A stretch of 64,000 bases of DNA from Rhynchopus sp. YZ270_cl-10 (GCA_964035575.1 OZ037842.1:1178001-1242000); one strand, 5' to 3'. Counted from the first letter of the stretch, positions 1 through 11,879 are shown. Notes: a model not told the origin generated them from the sequence alone. Program-made: numbers and translations.

Positions 1-1
1 T

Positions 2-3000
2 GCGTCCGGGCCGGTCTCCTATGCGTACGACAACGTCACCTCCGTGAACGTTGTGTCCAGTGCACGGGGCAACCTCAGAGAGCACACAGCAACGTTGCAA
101 CGTGAGTACGACACCATAAAGCAGCAGCAGGTCCGCCATGCTGTTGAGGCGGCAGTGCTGAAGCTCATTCCCGGGATGGAGGCGGAGGTGGACATTGCCG
201 ATGCGAATGGGACAACAACTGTGCGTGGGAAGGTGTTGAAGTATTCCCTGCAAGAGGCCATGGATGCGCCTGAAGCAGTGCGTGTACCCATTGAGCTCAA
301 AGCCGACAGTGGTGGTGGCGATGCCGGAGATGTCAAAAGCTATGCAGTATCCTCCATGCTAGAGGTACGGTCTGCTGTCCGCGACTTCCACAGCTTCTAC
401 AGCAAGATCGCACGGATTCATCAAGAGAAGCGTGCCTTGGAAGACCGCCTCCGTGAAGTGGAGGCAGACGTACAAAGGCAGGCAGACACCCCCACACAGC
501 AGGTCCTCGCCCCGGCGCCTGCCTCGGCCCTGCACAGTCAGTCTTCGGAGATAACGACTCCGGCAGGAGAAGTCGTCCCCGACCCGCGTGTGGCAGAGTT
601 GGAGCAGCGTCTTGCGAAGGCAGAAGAAGCGGTGTGTGACAGAGATGAACGCTTAAGTGTTCTTGCACGTAGGCTTGCGAAGGAGACAGATGGTAGTAGC
701 TCGCGGCCGCCCACGCCGCGTGCAGCAGCGGCATATGAGGGGGGTGGGTTCGTGCGTGCAGGGAGCTTCAGGCAGGAAGACAGAGAGACGCTGAACACCG
801 AGCTCACGTCGCTTATGGAGAACTACAAAGTGATCATTGCAGAGGTTGAGTGTGAGAATGAGGAGCTCAAAGGTGCGAACGGTACGCTCAAGGGAAAGAA
901 CGATGCGCTTAAGAAGGAAATGGTATGAACCTTTTTTCAATTGCAGCTTGTGAAATACAACCCGAATGCACTAAAGCTACATTCGACGAACTCTAAGCTA
1001 AGTACGCCTTTGGGCAACAATACACACGATTGTCGATACAGCAAATTATTAGGGGTTGCCCACTAACATACATTATTCGCAGGTTTCTCGTGTGAAGGTG
1101 ATTGAAGAAGGCCTCGCTGCGACGAAGGCGGTGAACGACCGGAGCACAGGGGACGACTCTGAGTCCTCCCGCCTGCGTGCTGAGTCCGACATGCTGCGGC
1201 AGGAGGTGTTGATCGAGGTGGCTGCGCGGGAGAGCCTTGTGCAGGAGGTGCAGCTGTTGAAGGAGGAGCTCACGATATCGAAGAACCATGCACAGCAGCT
1301 TGCATCACGCGTCGACCAGTTCGAGTCCTCGCACACTGGCAAGGTATGTTGCACCATCCGATTATACACCAAGAAGGATTGCCCACAACTACTTTAGCAT
1401 TGGTTGAGGTTCATCTTACGAACACTTCTCTTTTAATTCGGCTACAGTGACACCATCACCTAGGTTCGGGCCCTGTCACGACCAATACTTAAGGGCGATG
1501 TTCTGCGCAAGAATTACCCTCACAAGGCATCCACATCACACCACACCACCCCCGCACAGAACAGCGCCGAGGAGCTCACCTCCGCCCACCAAACGATCAA
1601 CTCCCTCTACGCAGAGCTGCAGGCAGCCACGTCGCAAATCTCCGTTGTGCAGGAGGAGAAGGACCGTGAGATCACCTCCCTCCAGCACAGCCTGCAGGCT
1701 GAGCGGGTATGTCTCCAACCCTCTCAAGGTGACTCAGAAGGGGGTTCCCTCTTCACGTTTTGTTTATTCATCCGATAATTACCAACGACACCATTGTCAA
1801 TTTTTTTTTAGAGCAGAGCGAGAACACTCAATATTCATACACCTTATCTTCAGGAAACCTTAAGAGCAGCACGCGACGCCACAACCCGCGAGGCCACCTG
1901 GCGTGAGACGCAGCTCGAGAAAGAGCTTCACAGCAAGGAGGCTGAGCTGGACCGGGTGCGTGCTGCGTCTGTGTCTGCCTCTGGCGCCTTTGGTGTTGAC
2001 AGAGACGAACGCGGCGCACTGCCACGGAGGGAGCACCACACCCCCCCACCTCGGGCCGGTCCTGGCCCGCTCAAGCCATTGGCCGCTGAGTACTCCTCGC
2101 ATGAACGGCGGGATCGGAGGGAACGTGAACGGCAGATCGAATTGGAGCGGGAACGGATAGAACGCATTGAACGTGAACGCGAGACACCTGCCCCAGCACA
2201 TATGTCACCACGTCAGGACAGCGAGTGGACTGGGACTGTCCACCATGAAGAGCCACGCAGCCCTGCGCTACCCTTAGTAGCAAGAGCGTCGCCGTCTCCG
2301 TCACCTTCACCAGCGGCACCTTTGGCGTCGTCAGGTTCCGTGCGCCGAGCGCAAGAGGCGAGACAACACCTCCACGAACTACGTGCCCAGGTTGATGAAG
2401 CACAAAGACGCGCCAACGCGACACAAGAAGCGGCAGAGGAGCTGCGGGTGCAGACGCGGCAGCTTTCCCCTGGGGGAACCCTTCCTGGGAAGGTCGCTGT
2501 GTTGCGGACTATCAGGTTTAAGTCGGGGAAGACGCTTGAGAAGGGGAGCATCGGAACGGTGCTGCGGGCTGGGGATGCTCCTGATACACTGCGTGTACAC
2601 ATAGACGACAGCGACATCATGTACGACTTCAAGCAAAGCGACGTCACACCATTCGCTTCTCCACGCGAAGCAGAGCAGTCTGTGCGCCAGGGAAGCAGTT
2701 CGCCACCAGCAGGGTTGGCATCTCCAGTTTCTCCACAGAACCCACAGCTTGGTCCGATGGTTCGTTTAGTTGAGCCAATCCAGTCTGGGACTAAGACATG
2801 GAAGCGCGGTGCTTGGGCGCATCTTTTACTGCAAGATGGTGGGTCCTGCGCGTTGCAGCTGATTCATCCGAATGGCCAATCGAATGCACCACCACTCTTT
2901 GCACACAAGGTTCCAAGCAGCAAGGTCGAGCACGTTGCTGTCCCTCACAAACTCCGCATCGCGATTCCTGGGAAGCGCCCTGCGAGTGGTGTGTACACTG

Positions 3001-3482
3001 CCGTGGAGGGGGTGCTGCACGAAAACAGCCCTGTCTGGCAGGTTGGCGACAGGATGCTGCAGACCAATCAGTACGGTGCGTGGATCATTGGCGAGAAGAG
3101 CGAGCTGAGCCATGGTGTGGGGTGGGCAGTATCAAAGGCACCACACGGTGGTGTGATGCCACATCAGGTAGGCGTATGGCAGACCTTTGGCGACCCATCC
3201 GAACCGTGGGCAGATGATCCAGGCGTCCAGGTGGTAGAGGTGGACGCAGAGCAGCAGGGGGTACGTGGAGGAGGAGGAAGTGGCGGCGGCAGTGCCAAAC
3301 CCTCCCTCCGTAGCTCCCGCTCCCCCTCCCCCTCAACTCGCTCCACCCCAGCAGGCAGAACACTATCCCCTCAGCAAGAGGCGATCCGAGCTGCAGAGGC
3401 TCTAAGCAAACTCGACAATTCCGGGAATTGGAGGAAAAGGGCCAATCGTGCGCGCTCCCTATCAGAGCATGCGGATAGGTGA
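2..3482 (+). CDS. Large coiled-coil protein, 3' part (5' end outside window)
   Basis: Four exons, all joining in phase 0: 2-922, 1083-1343, 1560-1706 and 1854-3482 (TGA). Introns start GTATG and end CAG; the first holds ACTAACA, a good branch point. The frame is open to the left edge, so the start lies outside the window. The visible ~985 residues hold charged heptad-like segments (LQREYD, EEKDREI, REATWRETQLEKEL), then a highly charged Arg/Glu stretch and Ser/Pro-rich linkers. After that comes a small beta-rich module (about bases 2480-2650, motif SGKTLEKGSIGTV) that looks like an SH3/CAP-Gly or KOW-type barrel, and a second globular region at 2755-3240. The C-terminal tail is Gly/Ser-rich. 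I do not recognise the family. A cytoskeletal or scaffold role would suit the coiled coils but is inference. Exon 3 has no long ORF of its own and was placed by frame and splice sites. Confidence 0.75.
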
Positions 3483-3587
3483 ATAAATGGAGAGAAGGAG
3501 AACCACACAAATGGGTGGTGACTTCAATCATGCCTTTTTTTTCACGGTAAGGTAAGGGGAATGGAAGAGGAAGAGCATTTATTATTT

Positions 3588-3637
3588 AGATGTGTATGCA
3601 CGCGAGGCATACTCATCTTACAACTTTTCTTTATTTT
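3588..3637 (+). repeat. R1 hairpin repeat, stem variant GTATGC/GCATAC
   Basis: GTATGC, loop ACGCGAG, GCATAC, then TCATCTTACAACTTTTCTTT. Both stem arms differ from the commoner CTAAGC/GCTTAG form yet still pair, which is compensatory change. It lies 106 nt after a stop codon. Confidence 0.75.
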
Positions 3638-3960
3638 AAAGTATACCCCCCCGGATGACATTAGGGGGATGGAAAACAAATGCATTCCTAAAATGTGATT
3701 CGAAAAACGCACCTTTGTACACAATAGAGTTTTTTTTGTCTCGTTTCTCCCCTATGAATGGGGTGGATATTTTTTTTTTTTGCAATGTACCGTTCTGTAC
3801 CTAACCAAAATCTCTGTTTTTTTTTCCCTTCTTCTTTTCTCCCCTTCCTTTCACTCTTCCCACCCCACCGACAGTAGGAAAAAAGTTATTGTATGAGAAA
3901 AAGACAAAAGAACACCCCCTTTCTTCCCTCAATGCGAGAATTTATTAGGTGTAAACCACC

Positions 3961-4056
3961 GAAATGGATGTAGGACTGTTTACCCCGGGTACAGCCGGTC
4001 ATACCAAAGGTACATTGTTCACGAGAGGGCTTTTTGTATTTCAAAGCCAACTTTGG
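3961..4056 (+). repeat. R3 hairpin repeat
   Basis: It begins with the 5' module AAATGGATGTAGGACTG and a first hairpin (TTACCC/GGGTA). The second hairpin is TACA-TT-GTTC, loop ACGAGAG, GGC..TGTA, followed by the tail CCAACTTT. It lies about 65 nt upstream of the splice acceptor before the next gene. Confidence 0.7.
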
Positions 4057-4134
4057 TTTTGCTGTGATTCGCATTGTGCTTTCTTTTTACTCATTAACTC
4101 TTTCAATTTTTACAGGTGTACAAAAAGAAAGGGG

Positions 4135-5321
4135 ATGTCCAATGCAGAAACAATCACTAAGGTGCAGGGACTGCCGTTTGGAAGCGATGAGGAGAAGGCG
4201 GCTGTGATCACTGCTGCGATCCAGCAGGACTTTGGGCCGCTTGTAGAGGCAATGATTTTGGTGGACAAAAATATGCTGACCAAGTCTCTGGTATCCTTCG
4301 TGGAGGACGCGAAAAAAAGGAACCTCGTCTCAGGCGACAAAGTTGCGCAAATGGTAGATGCCGCCGACGAACGCGACCGAGCCATTCTCGAATCGCAGCA
4401 AACCGCTCAAAGGGAAATCACATTGGAACCATGCACACTCTCAACAGAGGAACGACAGACGTTGCTCCAATCTCTGATGTCTAAGGTACAAAAGACGCCC
4501 CCACAAAAAAAAGACACTAAATCAACTCTTGAAGACTTCTTTTTTTTCCTCCAAAAAAATAGTGAAAAATAGAGTTGGGCAGCGGTGCTGTGCTTTACTG
4601 GGGGGCAAAATCGTAATCTACGATTTTTTTAAAAATGTAACTCAACACAAAACCTCAGGTGATGGATGCATTGGAAACATCGCAACGGAATCTCGTCGAG
4701 ATTGGGATGCAACGAGACGGGTTCGAGGCGGTATGTGTTCTCAGGGCGACCCTGCGTATAAGAGGCTTGGGTTCATAATATTATATCCATTTTTCTCCAA
4801 CAATTTGCATCCTATTTAATAGTGTTCCAGGACACGTGCTTTTGTTGAATCTTTAAATCATGTTATCACCCCTTCCCAACCAGGATGGGTAATGACTGTG
4901 TACCTGCTTACAGTTTCCCTGGAAACAACTCCAAAGTGCAACACTCCGGGGTTCGATAACCCACGGAGTGTCAGTGCCTGCGTGCCAGAGGCGTTGTGCA
5001 CTATCAACTTCACTTTAAGCCGCTTTCTGGTGGTTGCAAACATCGTTTTGTGTATCCATTTATTTACAGGGTAGCGCAGAGGACACAGCAGCGGAGAAGT
5101 CAATGGAAAAGCTTTTCGAGACAATGGACAACGCGAAGCAGCTCGCGATGATGTTCGAACCCGTTGAAGGCATGCAGTTCTCAGAGAACTTCTGGTCGAC
5201 CCTTGTAGCAGAGGAGGACCCGCTTCAAAATACGCTGCTTCTGCGAATGATCGACCACTGGGAACAGGTTCCAGGTACACAAACAGAAGGCGCAGAAGAA
5301 GAAGAGGAACCGACACAATAA
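4135..5321 (+). CDS. Unknown acidic helical protein, 224 aa, three exons
   Basis: Exons are 4135-4485, 4659-4730 and 5070-5321 (TAA), all phase 0. I chose the ATG at 4135 because it directly follows a pyrimidine-tract/TACAG acceptor; an upstream in-frame ATG at 3964 falls inside an R3 repeat. The 24-codon middle exon (VMDALETSQRN...) is recognised only by its flanking CAG and GTATGT and by keeping frame. The protein looks wholly helical, with no transmembrane segment, and ends in a Glu-rich tail (EGAEEEEEP). The second intron (339 nt) contains a complete R2 element whose tail ends about 50 nt before the 3' splice site. No family recognised. Confidence 0.75.
4928..5016 (+). repeat. R2 double-hairpin repeat (SINE-like) in intron
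   Basis: First hairpin: ACACTCCG paired with CGGAGTGT around GGGTT/AACCC with loop CGAT, like a tRNA T-arm/box B. Second hairpin: GTGC..CGTG-CCAGA-GGCG..GCAC. Tail: TATCAACTTCACTTT. It is one of the fullest R2 copies here and sits in an intron of the 4.1-5.3 kb gene. Confidence 0.8.
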
Positions 5322-5732
5322 AGCGAAGAGCAGAGTAGCGTAAATCGTGATTTTAGGGTGATTTGGTTTCCTCGTTCAATGCCACCCCTTTTTTATAGTC
5401 TCAGTCGGCAAAAAAAAAATGAATTTTTTTTTGACCTCCTCTTTGTCTAGAATGGCTCTAGAAACACACAAAAAAACGTAAATAAAATAGCCAAAATCTT
5501 CGCCTTTTTTTTTAACCCCAAAATCTCTATACAGTTGGGTGAACGGGGAGAGAATTTTTGTTTAGTAAAGTCTCACAGACTCTAACACTAACTCTCACTA
5601 AGCTCTCACAGCCTGTTGCGTGTCTACGGAGACAATCATAGATCACCCAACAGTGCTTCACTCTTTTCCTCTTCACACCCCCTCTTTCTCACAGTACGAT
5701 ACACATTTTTTCCCCCCCGAAAAAAAAATACG
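5322..5732. other. Intergenic 0.4 kb, nothing recognised except acceptor-like tract
   Basis: A/T homopolymer-rich spacer. The only structure seen is a pyrimidine tract ending CTTTCTCACAG at about 5,694, about 40 nt before the next ATG, a likely splice acceptor. Confidence 0.5.
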
Positions 5733-8294
5733 ATGAAAGCGATTCGTCCCATTCTGCGTACTTCCGCCTCCGCCTCTATCTCCTCCCCTTTGCTGCAGAC
5801 CCGCCACTTCCTCGACCAGACACGACACCCGGGGAGGAGGAGAGCGGAGCCCAGTACACCTTCATCTGCACCCACTCCCCCTCCTTCTTCTTCTCCTCCT
5901 TCTTCTTCTTCACCCTCTTCATCACGACCAAAGCCATCTCGACCAGTTGCGAGCAAACCTAAGGGTGACGCGGAAGGGGTAAGATGGGAGGTAGTGTCGA
6001 AGCCGAATACTCAGCATAAGATTCGGATGGTGCGCGATGGATGGGATGAGCACAGCCATGGTGGACGTTTGTTGCGTTCAATCCGTGCAGGGCGCGTCGT
6101 GTACGACGTTGAAGCAAAGCGGAGCAACAGCACCCTCAGCCAGGACCCTGCTCCCACACCTCGCAGTACACCAGAACCCTCCGTTCCGCACGACCCATTC
6201 ACACCGGATGCGGAGGGTGTATGGTACTCTGCCATCACTCAACAGCCGATCTCTAATGAAAAATACAATGTATTCCCCGGAGATGGAAAGCGTGTAGAAG
6301 ATGTACTTCGTGAAATGGACGCAGGGCATATCATGCAATGGAAGCCAAAGAGAAACCGGCGTACCGTGATTGTTTTGGATAGTAAGTGGAGTGGGTGGCA
6401 TGAAGTGCAGTGGGATGGTGTGGTTATCAAGACGATTCGCGAAAAGAACTCCCCGCACCCAGAGAAGCCGTCGTCCATGAAAGGCCCACTGCTTGAAGAG
6501 TATTCGCAGTTGAAGGCGAAGATGCATGAGGAGGACCGTGAGAAGCAGCTTGCGGAGCTTGCTAGAGATGAGTCCTCTGCGAAGCGGATGCCGCCAAAAG
6601 ATGATGTTGAGTTTGACGGAAAGCGGCTGATCTCATTGGTCAACTCCTCTGAAAACGTTGTGACCCGTGCCTATACAGTTTTCAAATTTATGGAACGAAA
6701 GAACCTCATAGGTTCGGCTCTAACGTTTGGTTCGCTTCTCACAGCTTGTCTGAATACGTGCCAATTTGAGTTGGGTTTGAATGTATGGCGGATGATGCTT
6801 GCCAGAGGTGCGTTGCCTGACCTTCGCGCATACAATACCCTTCTCAGCTTGGCGAATAAGAGTGGCAACAAGGCATACTGTTTTGTTGTGTTTGAGGAGC
6901 TGCGTGAGTTTGGCCTGCTCCCTGACAGAGCCACATTCATGCATCTGCTTAATGCGAACAAAACCGAGGCGCATAAGATCATCAATGAAATGCGGGCGCA
7001 AGGTGTGCAGACGATTCCGGACTCTATTTTGTTGCGCATCTTTTGTGAGTCGGAGGATCTCGAGAAGGCGACGGCGCTGTGGAAGCAGATGATAGGGGCG
7101 GCGAAGCGGCCGACTGTTGAGGAGTACAATTTGATGTTGCTGTTGTACGAACGTCGCAATGAGTACAGCCGTGCGGTGGAGCTGTTCAACGTTATGGAGG
7201 CGCGTAGTGTGGCTCCCAACTTCCTTACATACAACACCGTCATGAACATGATGGCCATCAACGGTGACATCGAGAAGCTGCACAAAGTACAGACCATGAT
7301 GCACGACCGCAAGGTAACCACACTCGTCGTCCTCTCCACCTTCCAGTTCTCCGGCAAAGACACCTCCATCGTCAACGGTGTCAACATGAACCTTAGCGTC
7401 AGCATCGACGTCCCCACCTTCGACGGTGAACAAGATGTAGCACTCTCCACCATCACACAACAGCTCGTTCAGCACCTTGAATACAACTCCGATTACAAGC
7501 CAAACTTCAAGGTGTGTAAAAAAAAACCCGTTTTCAGTGTAACGCAGACTGTTTCAATAGATATTTTTAAAAAGCGTCCTCTCGGGGAGTGTGTGGTATC
7601 AGTGTAGACCTGAGGATGAGATTTAACTTTGTTTTTTTGAGAAAATATGGCAGGCTTGTCAAATTCTTCGGTTGTCTTTTGTGTCATAAAATATAACAAA
7701 AAACAAAAACAGGGGCTGCCCACATACACCCTTCTTCACCTGGGGAATGAGTACAGCCAGCGTGCCTCCTTGCAGTTCCACTGTGAAAAGAAGTCTCTTG
7801 CGTATCTTTTGCTGAAGCATGGGAGGACGGCGGAGGGTCAGCCCACAAAGCACTTACCAAGGATCAACGTCAACGCACGTATGTGCATGGATTGCCATGA
7901 CCTCTTTGCAGCTGCGAGTAAGACCTTCCGTGTCAAGGTCGAGTGCAACGACAACCACACTCTCCACGTCTTCGACAGTGGTGAGGATTTGAGGTATGCC
8001 AACGACGTTTTCCCCCCTCTTTTTTCCAGCTCTAATGGATTAGCAGGGGGCCTTTTGTTGTTGAGAAAATCGATTCAATTTGCAGTGGCATTATTATGCT
8101 CTCAAAAGAACAAAAGAATAGTTTTAGATGGCAAAATGTTCTACACGCACATCATGAACCACCTCCCCTGTCTCACAGCTGTCTGTCCGGATGGAGAGAG
8201 TCCGATGCCATTAACGTGCCTGGGTCTGGACAGTACGGGAAAGGATTGTAGATGGCTGGGATTTTTGTCGTGCACCCTTTTATCTATAGAATGA
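5733..8294 (+). CDS. DYW-type pentatricopeptide (PPR) protein, probable organellar C-to-U editing factor
   Basis: Exon 1 is 5733-7511 and exon 2 is 7713-7993; the 3' end is uncertain (next in-frame stop 8294). The start MKAIRPILRTSASAS.. is Arg/Ser-rich and lacks acidic residues, like a mitochondrial presequence. A Ser/Pro linker follows. Four or five PPR-like helix pairs span about residues 305-535 (for example AYNTLLSLANKSGN, TYNTVMNMMAINGD). Splicing joins to a DYW deaminase domain: LPTYTLLHLGNEYSQ, then HCEKKSLAYLLL (family HSEK; catalytic His and Glu kept), then ARMCMDCHDLF (zinc CxxCH kept) and NHTLHVFDSGE. In the family, the HxE and CxxC residues bind the catalytic zinc and deaminate cytidine in organellar RNA. 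The usual terminal CxC and Asp-Tyr-Trp are not visible in any splice form I tried. Domain call firm, 3' end weak. Confidence 0.8.
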
Positions 8295-8519
8295 GTCTGT
8301 TAAACTACTAACAAGCGCGGTCCCCACTTGGCGAGAGAAAAAAGACTCTGGGAAAAAAAAACATTCTTCTGATGGAGGTCTTGTTTTGCACCCACAGTTC
8401 CCCATCCCTGCGTTGCTTGAGCAATGTCTGCTACACCCTCTGCCCCCGATTGTTTTGTTTTGTACCTTTCCCTCCTGTCCCCACCATAGTACCTTATTGC
8501 TCAGTAACACAAAAGAAAA

Positions 8520-11500
8520 ATGCCGAACAAAGAACAGTTGAAGGATGGGTTCAACATGATCACATCCGACAGTGGAGGCAAGAAATGCCTTTCCTTCGAG
8601 AACAACACCCGTGATAAGCAGTTCATCGTGACCATCGGCTTCACAGGGGAGGCAAAACCGGCCGACGAAAAGGCCAAGCAGGAGGGCGAGAAGATCAAGC
8701 TTTCAGTTCATCCTGGCGAGACCCTGAAAATGGCGACGGGAACCTGGTCGAAGCAGGGGAAGCCCAACGTCAAGACCGGTCCTTGCGATAAGGGCTGGCT
8801 TGAGAAGCAGATGGGCGAGTCTGCTGGGGTCATTGAGAAGGAGATCAAGGGTGTGAAGGAAGTGCTGAAGAAGAAGGGTGTGACCAAGGTCACTGCAGAC
8901 TCCACTGCTAAGGCGTGCGCGGAGGCAGGTATTAAGTTTCTTGATGTGACGTTCCCCCCGAAGGAGACTTCCTTGAAGCCTGCGCACATCAAGCGTGATC
9001 TGAAGCAGTACCCGTGGAAGCGTCCGGAGACGTTCCTGGACGGCACCAAGTTGAAGCCAGCGCTGTTCGTGGGCAGCATTGAGCCGAACGACATTGACCA
9101 GGGTGCGCTTGCGGACTGCTACTTCATGGGTGCGCTCTCCGCTGTCGCAGAGTTCGAGCGTCTTGTGCGCTCTTGCTTCGAGCAGGGGCAGGACCCCGAC
9201 CTCGGTCTCTACCGTGTGTCCATCTGCAAGAACGGCTGGTGGCAGACAGTCATCGTCGACGACTTCCTCCCCTGCTCCGGCCCCAAGCCCGCCTTCGCAC
9301 GTAACAGAGATGAGCCCAACGAGCTCTGGGTCTCCCTCATCGAAAAGGCCTACGCCAAGATCCACGGCTCCTTCGCCGCCATCATGTCTGGAGGCTCTGC
9401 CCCTGCCCTCGGAGACCTTACAGGATGTCCGTACAAAACATTCGAGTTCGAAGGTGACAGCTCCACCAGCTTCAAGCAGCTCCTCGAGAACGACATGCAC
9501 GAGTTCCTGCAGGTGCTCGGAACCCCAGGCAAGAACATCATGTACCTCTCCGAGAAGCAGATCACACCCGAGATGCAGAAGGAGTGGGATAAGTACCAGG
9601 CAGTGGGGCTCATCTGCGAGCACTCCTACTCGCTGCTCGAGGTCAAGCTCACGTCGACGGGAGACGAGCTGTGCAAGATCAGAAACCCTTGGGGTAACGA
9701 CAAGGAGTGGACCGGGAAGTGGTCCGACGACGACAAGGCATGGACACCGAAGCTGAAGGCGGAGTGCGGGTTTGAGGCTGCGGACGACGGTACCTTCTGG
9801 ATGGCGTTTGCTGATGTGAAGAAGTACTTCACCTCTATTGCCATCAACTACTGCCACGGAACGTGGGACCAGGTGCGGTGCGCAGGGAACTGGGAGAAGG
9901 GGTGCCCTGATCTGTGCCTCGAGATCAAGGTGAAGAAGAACTGCCGTGTGTGGTTTGGCCTTCACCAGAAGGACATTCGTGGTATTAAGCCTTCGACACC
10001 ACCGTCCTCGGATGAGGAGTACAGCAGCATGACGCTGTGCGTGGCAGAGCAGGGCAAGAAGGGACCCAAACAACTCCTCTCCTTGGGCACTCGCAAGCGC
10101 GACGTGTACGACGAGAAGACACTTGAGAAGGACAAGACGTACCACTTCTATGCACACTCGAAGGACGAGAAGCTCAGCAAGTCTTTCGTGATGTCGATGC
10201 TCATTGAGGAGAAGGACTTCCTCGACGTGTCCTTCCTCACCGCCAAGGGCAAGCGCTATGCCTCCCCGAAGGAGCTTGTGGTTGGAGACTGGTCTAACAC
10301 CGAGGCACAGTACCAGATCAAGGGGCAGTTCTCCACGAACAGCAGTGTTGTGACGAGGCAGGGCAAGGCTGTCACCTTTGAAGGGGCTGCCGACCTGGGG
10401 CTGCGCACGGAGCAGTCGAACTTCAAGCTGACGATTGCAGCAGACAGAAAGAAGGCCGACGTGGACGCAGCAGACAAGATCATGTACGAGCTTGCCATCA
10501 CCGTGAAAGCAGGCAAGGGTCTTGCAGCAAAGGACGACAACGGCTTCTCCGACCCCTACTGTGAGGTCAAGCTGAGAGGCTACGACAAGGTGAACAAGCG
10601 TGTCCTCGGATCGCACAGACACCCCCAAAAGCAGGTCACCACCGTCAAGGAGGCCACATTGAACCCTGAGTGGAACGAGACCTTCAACTACATCGCAGCC
10701 TCGACAGATGCCATTCGTGTGCACTGCTTTGACAAGGTATGTTCGGGTCTCCACTTCGCTTTCTCGAACTGTTTCTGGACACTACTAAACCACTACTCCA
10801 AAACAAAAAAACAACCCAACGAGCGAGAGCACAAGTTGCATCTATGTATTACAGCGCAAAGCCTTCGGCGACATCGCACAGCCCATTTGGGTAGGTGACT
10901 ATCGCTGCAACAAAACACACAAAACACAGGACGAAGTTGGCAAGGAAGCCCTGGGGCGCATCGACATCCACCTCCCGAAGCTCAAGCTTGCTGCAGGCAA
11001 GGAAAGCGTGGCCTGGTACAAGGGTATGCACATGCTACGCATATGGGCAGTCTCATGCCTTTTACCTTATCAACTCTCAAGACAAAGAGACTAATTTCAA
11101 ACCCAGCGTGTTCAACGGCCGCCAGTTTGTTTCGAATATTTTCCGGAAAAGATCGCTCAACCGTCCATTTGATTTGACTCGGCGCGGGCACAACGAAAAG
11201 CCCATCACTCTGAAAGGGGGAAGCAGGGGAGATGAGTGGTTACACAAGTTATTGGTTTGTGTGGGCGGGGAGCTCGAGGTAAATTTTGTAATAATGGACA
11301 GCGCTTGTTGTGGGGATAGGTGATCAGGGATCCGGAGGCGCTTTTGCTTCCTCGTTTCAGGCAATTTCATAGACTTCCCCTTCAACTTCATGTCCGCAAT
11401 CTCCAACTCTGTGAGCACATTCGCCATGACGCTCTTGGTGAGCTTTCTTTAGCTTTCTTCTTGTTCTTCTTCTTCCAGCTTCCCGTACTCTGCATCGAGC

Positions 11501-11870
11501 TTGGTTTTGTCCTTTCGCAAATATCTTCCTAGGATCCTGTCACACACCTTTTGTTCGTCTCTCCCTGCTTGTTCTTGTTGTCGACCACCGTCGGCACCTT
11601 TTTCGCTTGATCAGTCTGGCGAAACTCGCAATCTGTGTTTCAGTTAGATAAGTACAATACACTGATACTAATGCAACCCACCTTCATTCATCACAGTGGA
11701 AGGGGACCCGCAGGACGGCGTTGTTTCAGGTGAGCTCCAGGTGGGTGTCAAGGTATGCATTGCTACATTTTCTGTGGTACACTGTCACGAGAGGGCTCTG
11801 CCCCCCCCCCTTCTTTGCTTCTTCTTTTGTATTACTGGTGGCCAAGCCTATCATTCTTTCCACGCAGTAA
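8520..11870 (+). CDS. Calpain-type cysteine protease with C-terminal C2 domain, 801 aa
   Basis: Five exons: 8520-10736, 10855-10890, 10930-11023, 11697-11752 and 11868-11870; the last is just the stop TAA. The papain-like calpain core (about residues 160-470) keeps all three catalytic residues: Cys in DQGALADCYFMG, His in CEHSYSLLEV and Asn in IRNPWG. A beta-sandwich calpain domain III-like region follows (about 470-600). A C2 domain starts at YELAITVKAGKGLAAKDDN, with Asp ligands in FSDPY, and finishes through the small exons with GELQVGVK. Calpains are calcium-regulated intracellular proteases; the C2 domain suggests membrane or calcium binding. Introns are 118, 39, 673 and 115 nt. Intron 3 contains TACTAAT before its acceptor and antisense coding-like exons. 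Intron 4 holds an R3 hairpin. An R1 hairpin begins 10 nt after the stop. Confidence 0.88.
11066..11610 (-). pseudogene. Antisense coding-like segment nested in calpain intron 3
   Basis: On the minus strand, 11209-11066 reads 48 whole codons (SDGLFVVPAPSQIKW...), bounded by TTTCAG before it and GTAAAA after it, exactly like an internal exon. Further upstream on the same strand (about 11600-11300) lies a charged open stretch (ILGRYLRKDKTKLDAEYGKL.., then ANVLTELEIADMKLKGKSM) interrupted by one in-frame TAA or a small intron. Base use resembles host exons rather than intron sequence. No promoter, start or flanking exons are visible, since the neighbouring DNA is calpain exon. I do not recognise the protein. 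It may be a captured gene fragment or part of an interleaved gene. Confidence 0.45.
11775..11800 (+). repeat. R3 hairpin fragment in calpain intron 4
   Basis: GGTACACTGTC, loop ACGAGAG, GGCTCTG; the usual tail is replaced by a C/T tract leading to the CACGCAG acceptor 60 nt on. Confidence 0.6.
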
Positions 11871-11879
11871 CGATTTGTG

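Larger units (their letters stand above)
3483..4134. other. Intergenic 0.65 kb with R1 and R3 repeat copies
   Basis: No gene. It holds an R1-type hairpin repeat 106 nt after the previous stop, an R3 copy, T-rich runs and, just before the next start codon, TTAACT followed by a pyrimidine tract and TACAG. That reads as a splice acceptor (cis in a 5' UTR, or trans). Confidence 0.6.

Noticed and set aside
2-922. Kinesin-tail or other motor identity for the first gene
   Set aside because: Coiled coil alone is not specific; no motor, FHA or PH motif is visible in the window.
4940-4970. tRNA gene suggested by GGGTTCGATAACCC in R2
   Set aside because: The T-arm-like part sits in a longer hairpin; no D-arm, anticodon arm or acceptor stem is present.
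8703-10754. 683-codon minus-strand ORF antisense to the calpain gene, and a similar 409-codon one antisense to the PLD gene
   Set aside because: Shadow frames of GC-rich, codon-biased exons; the plus-strand products carry intact catalytic motifs and the antisense products match nothing.
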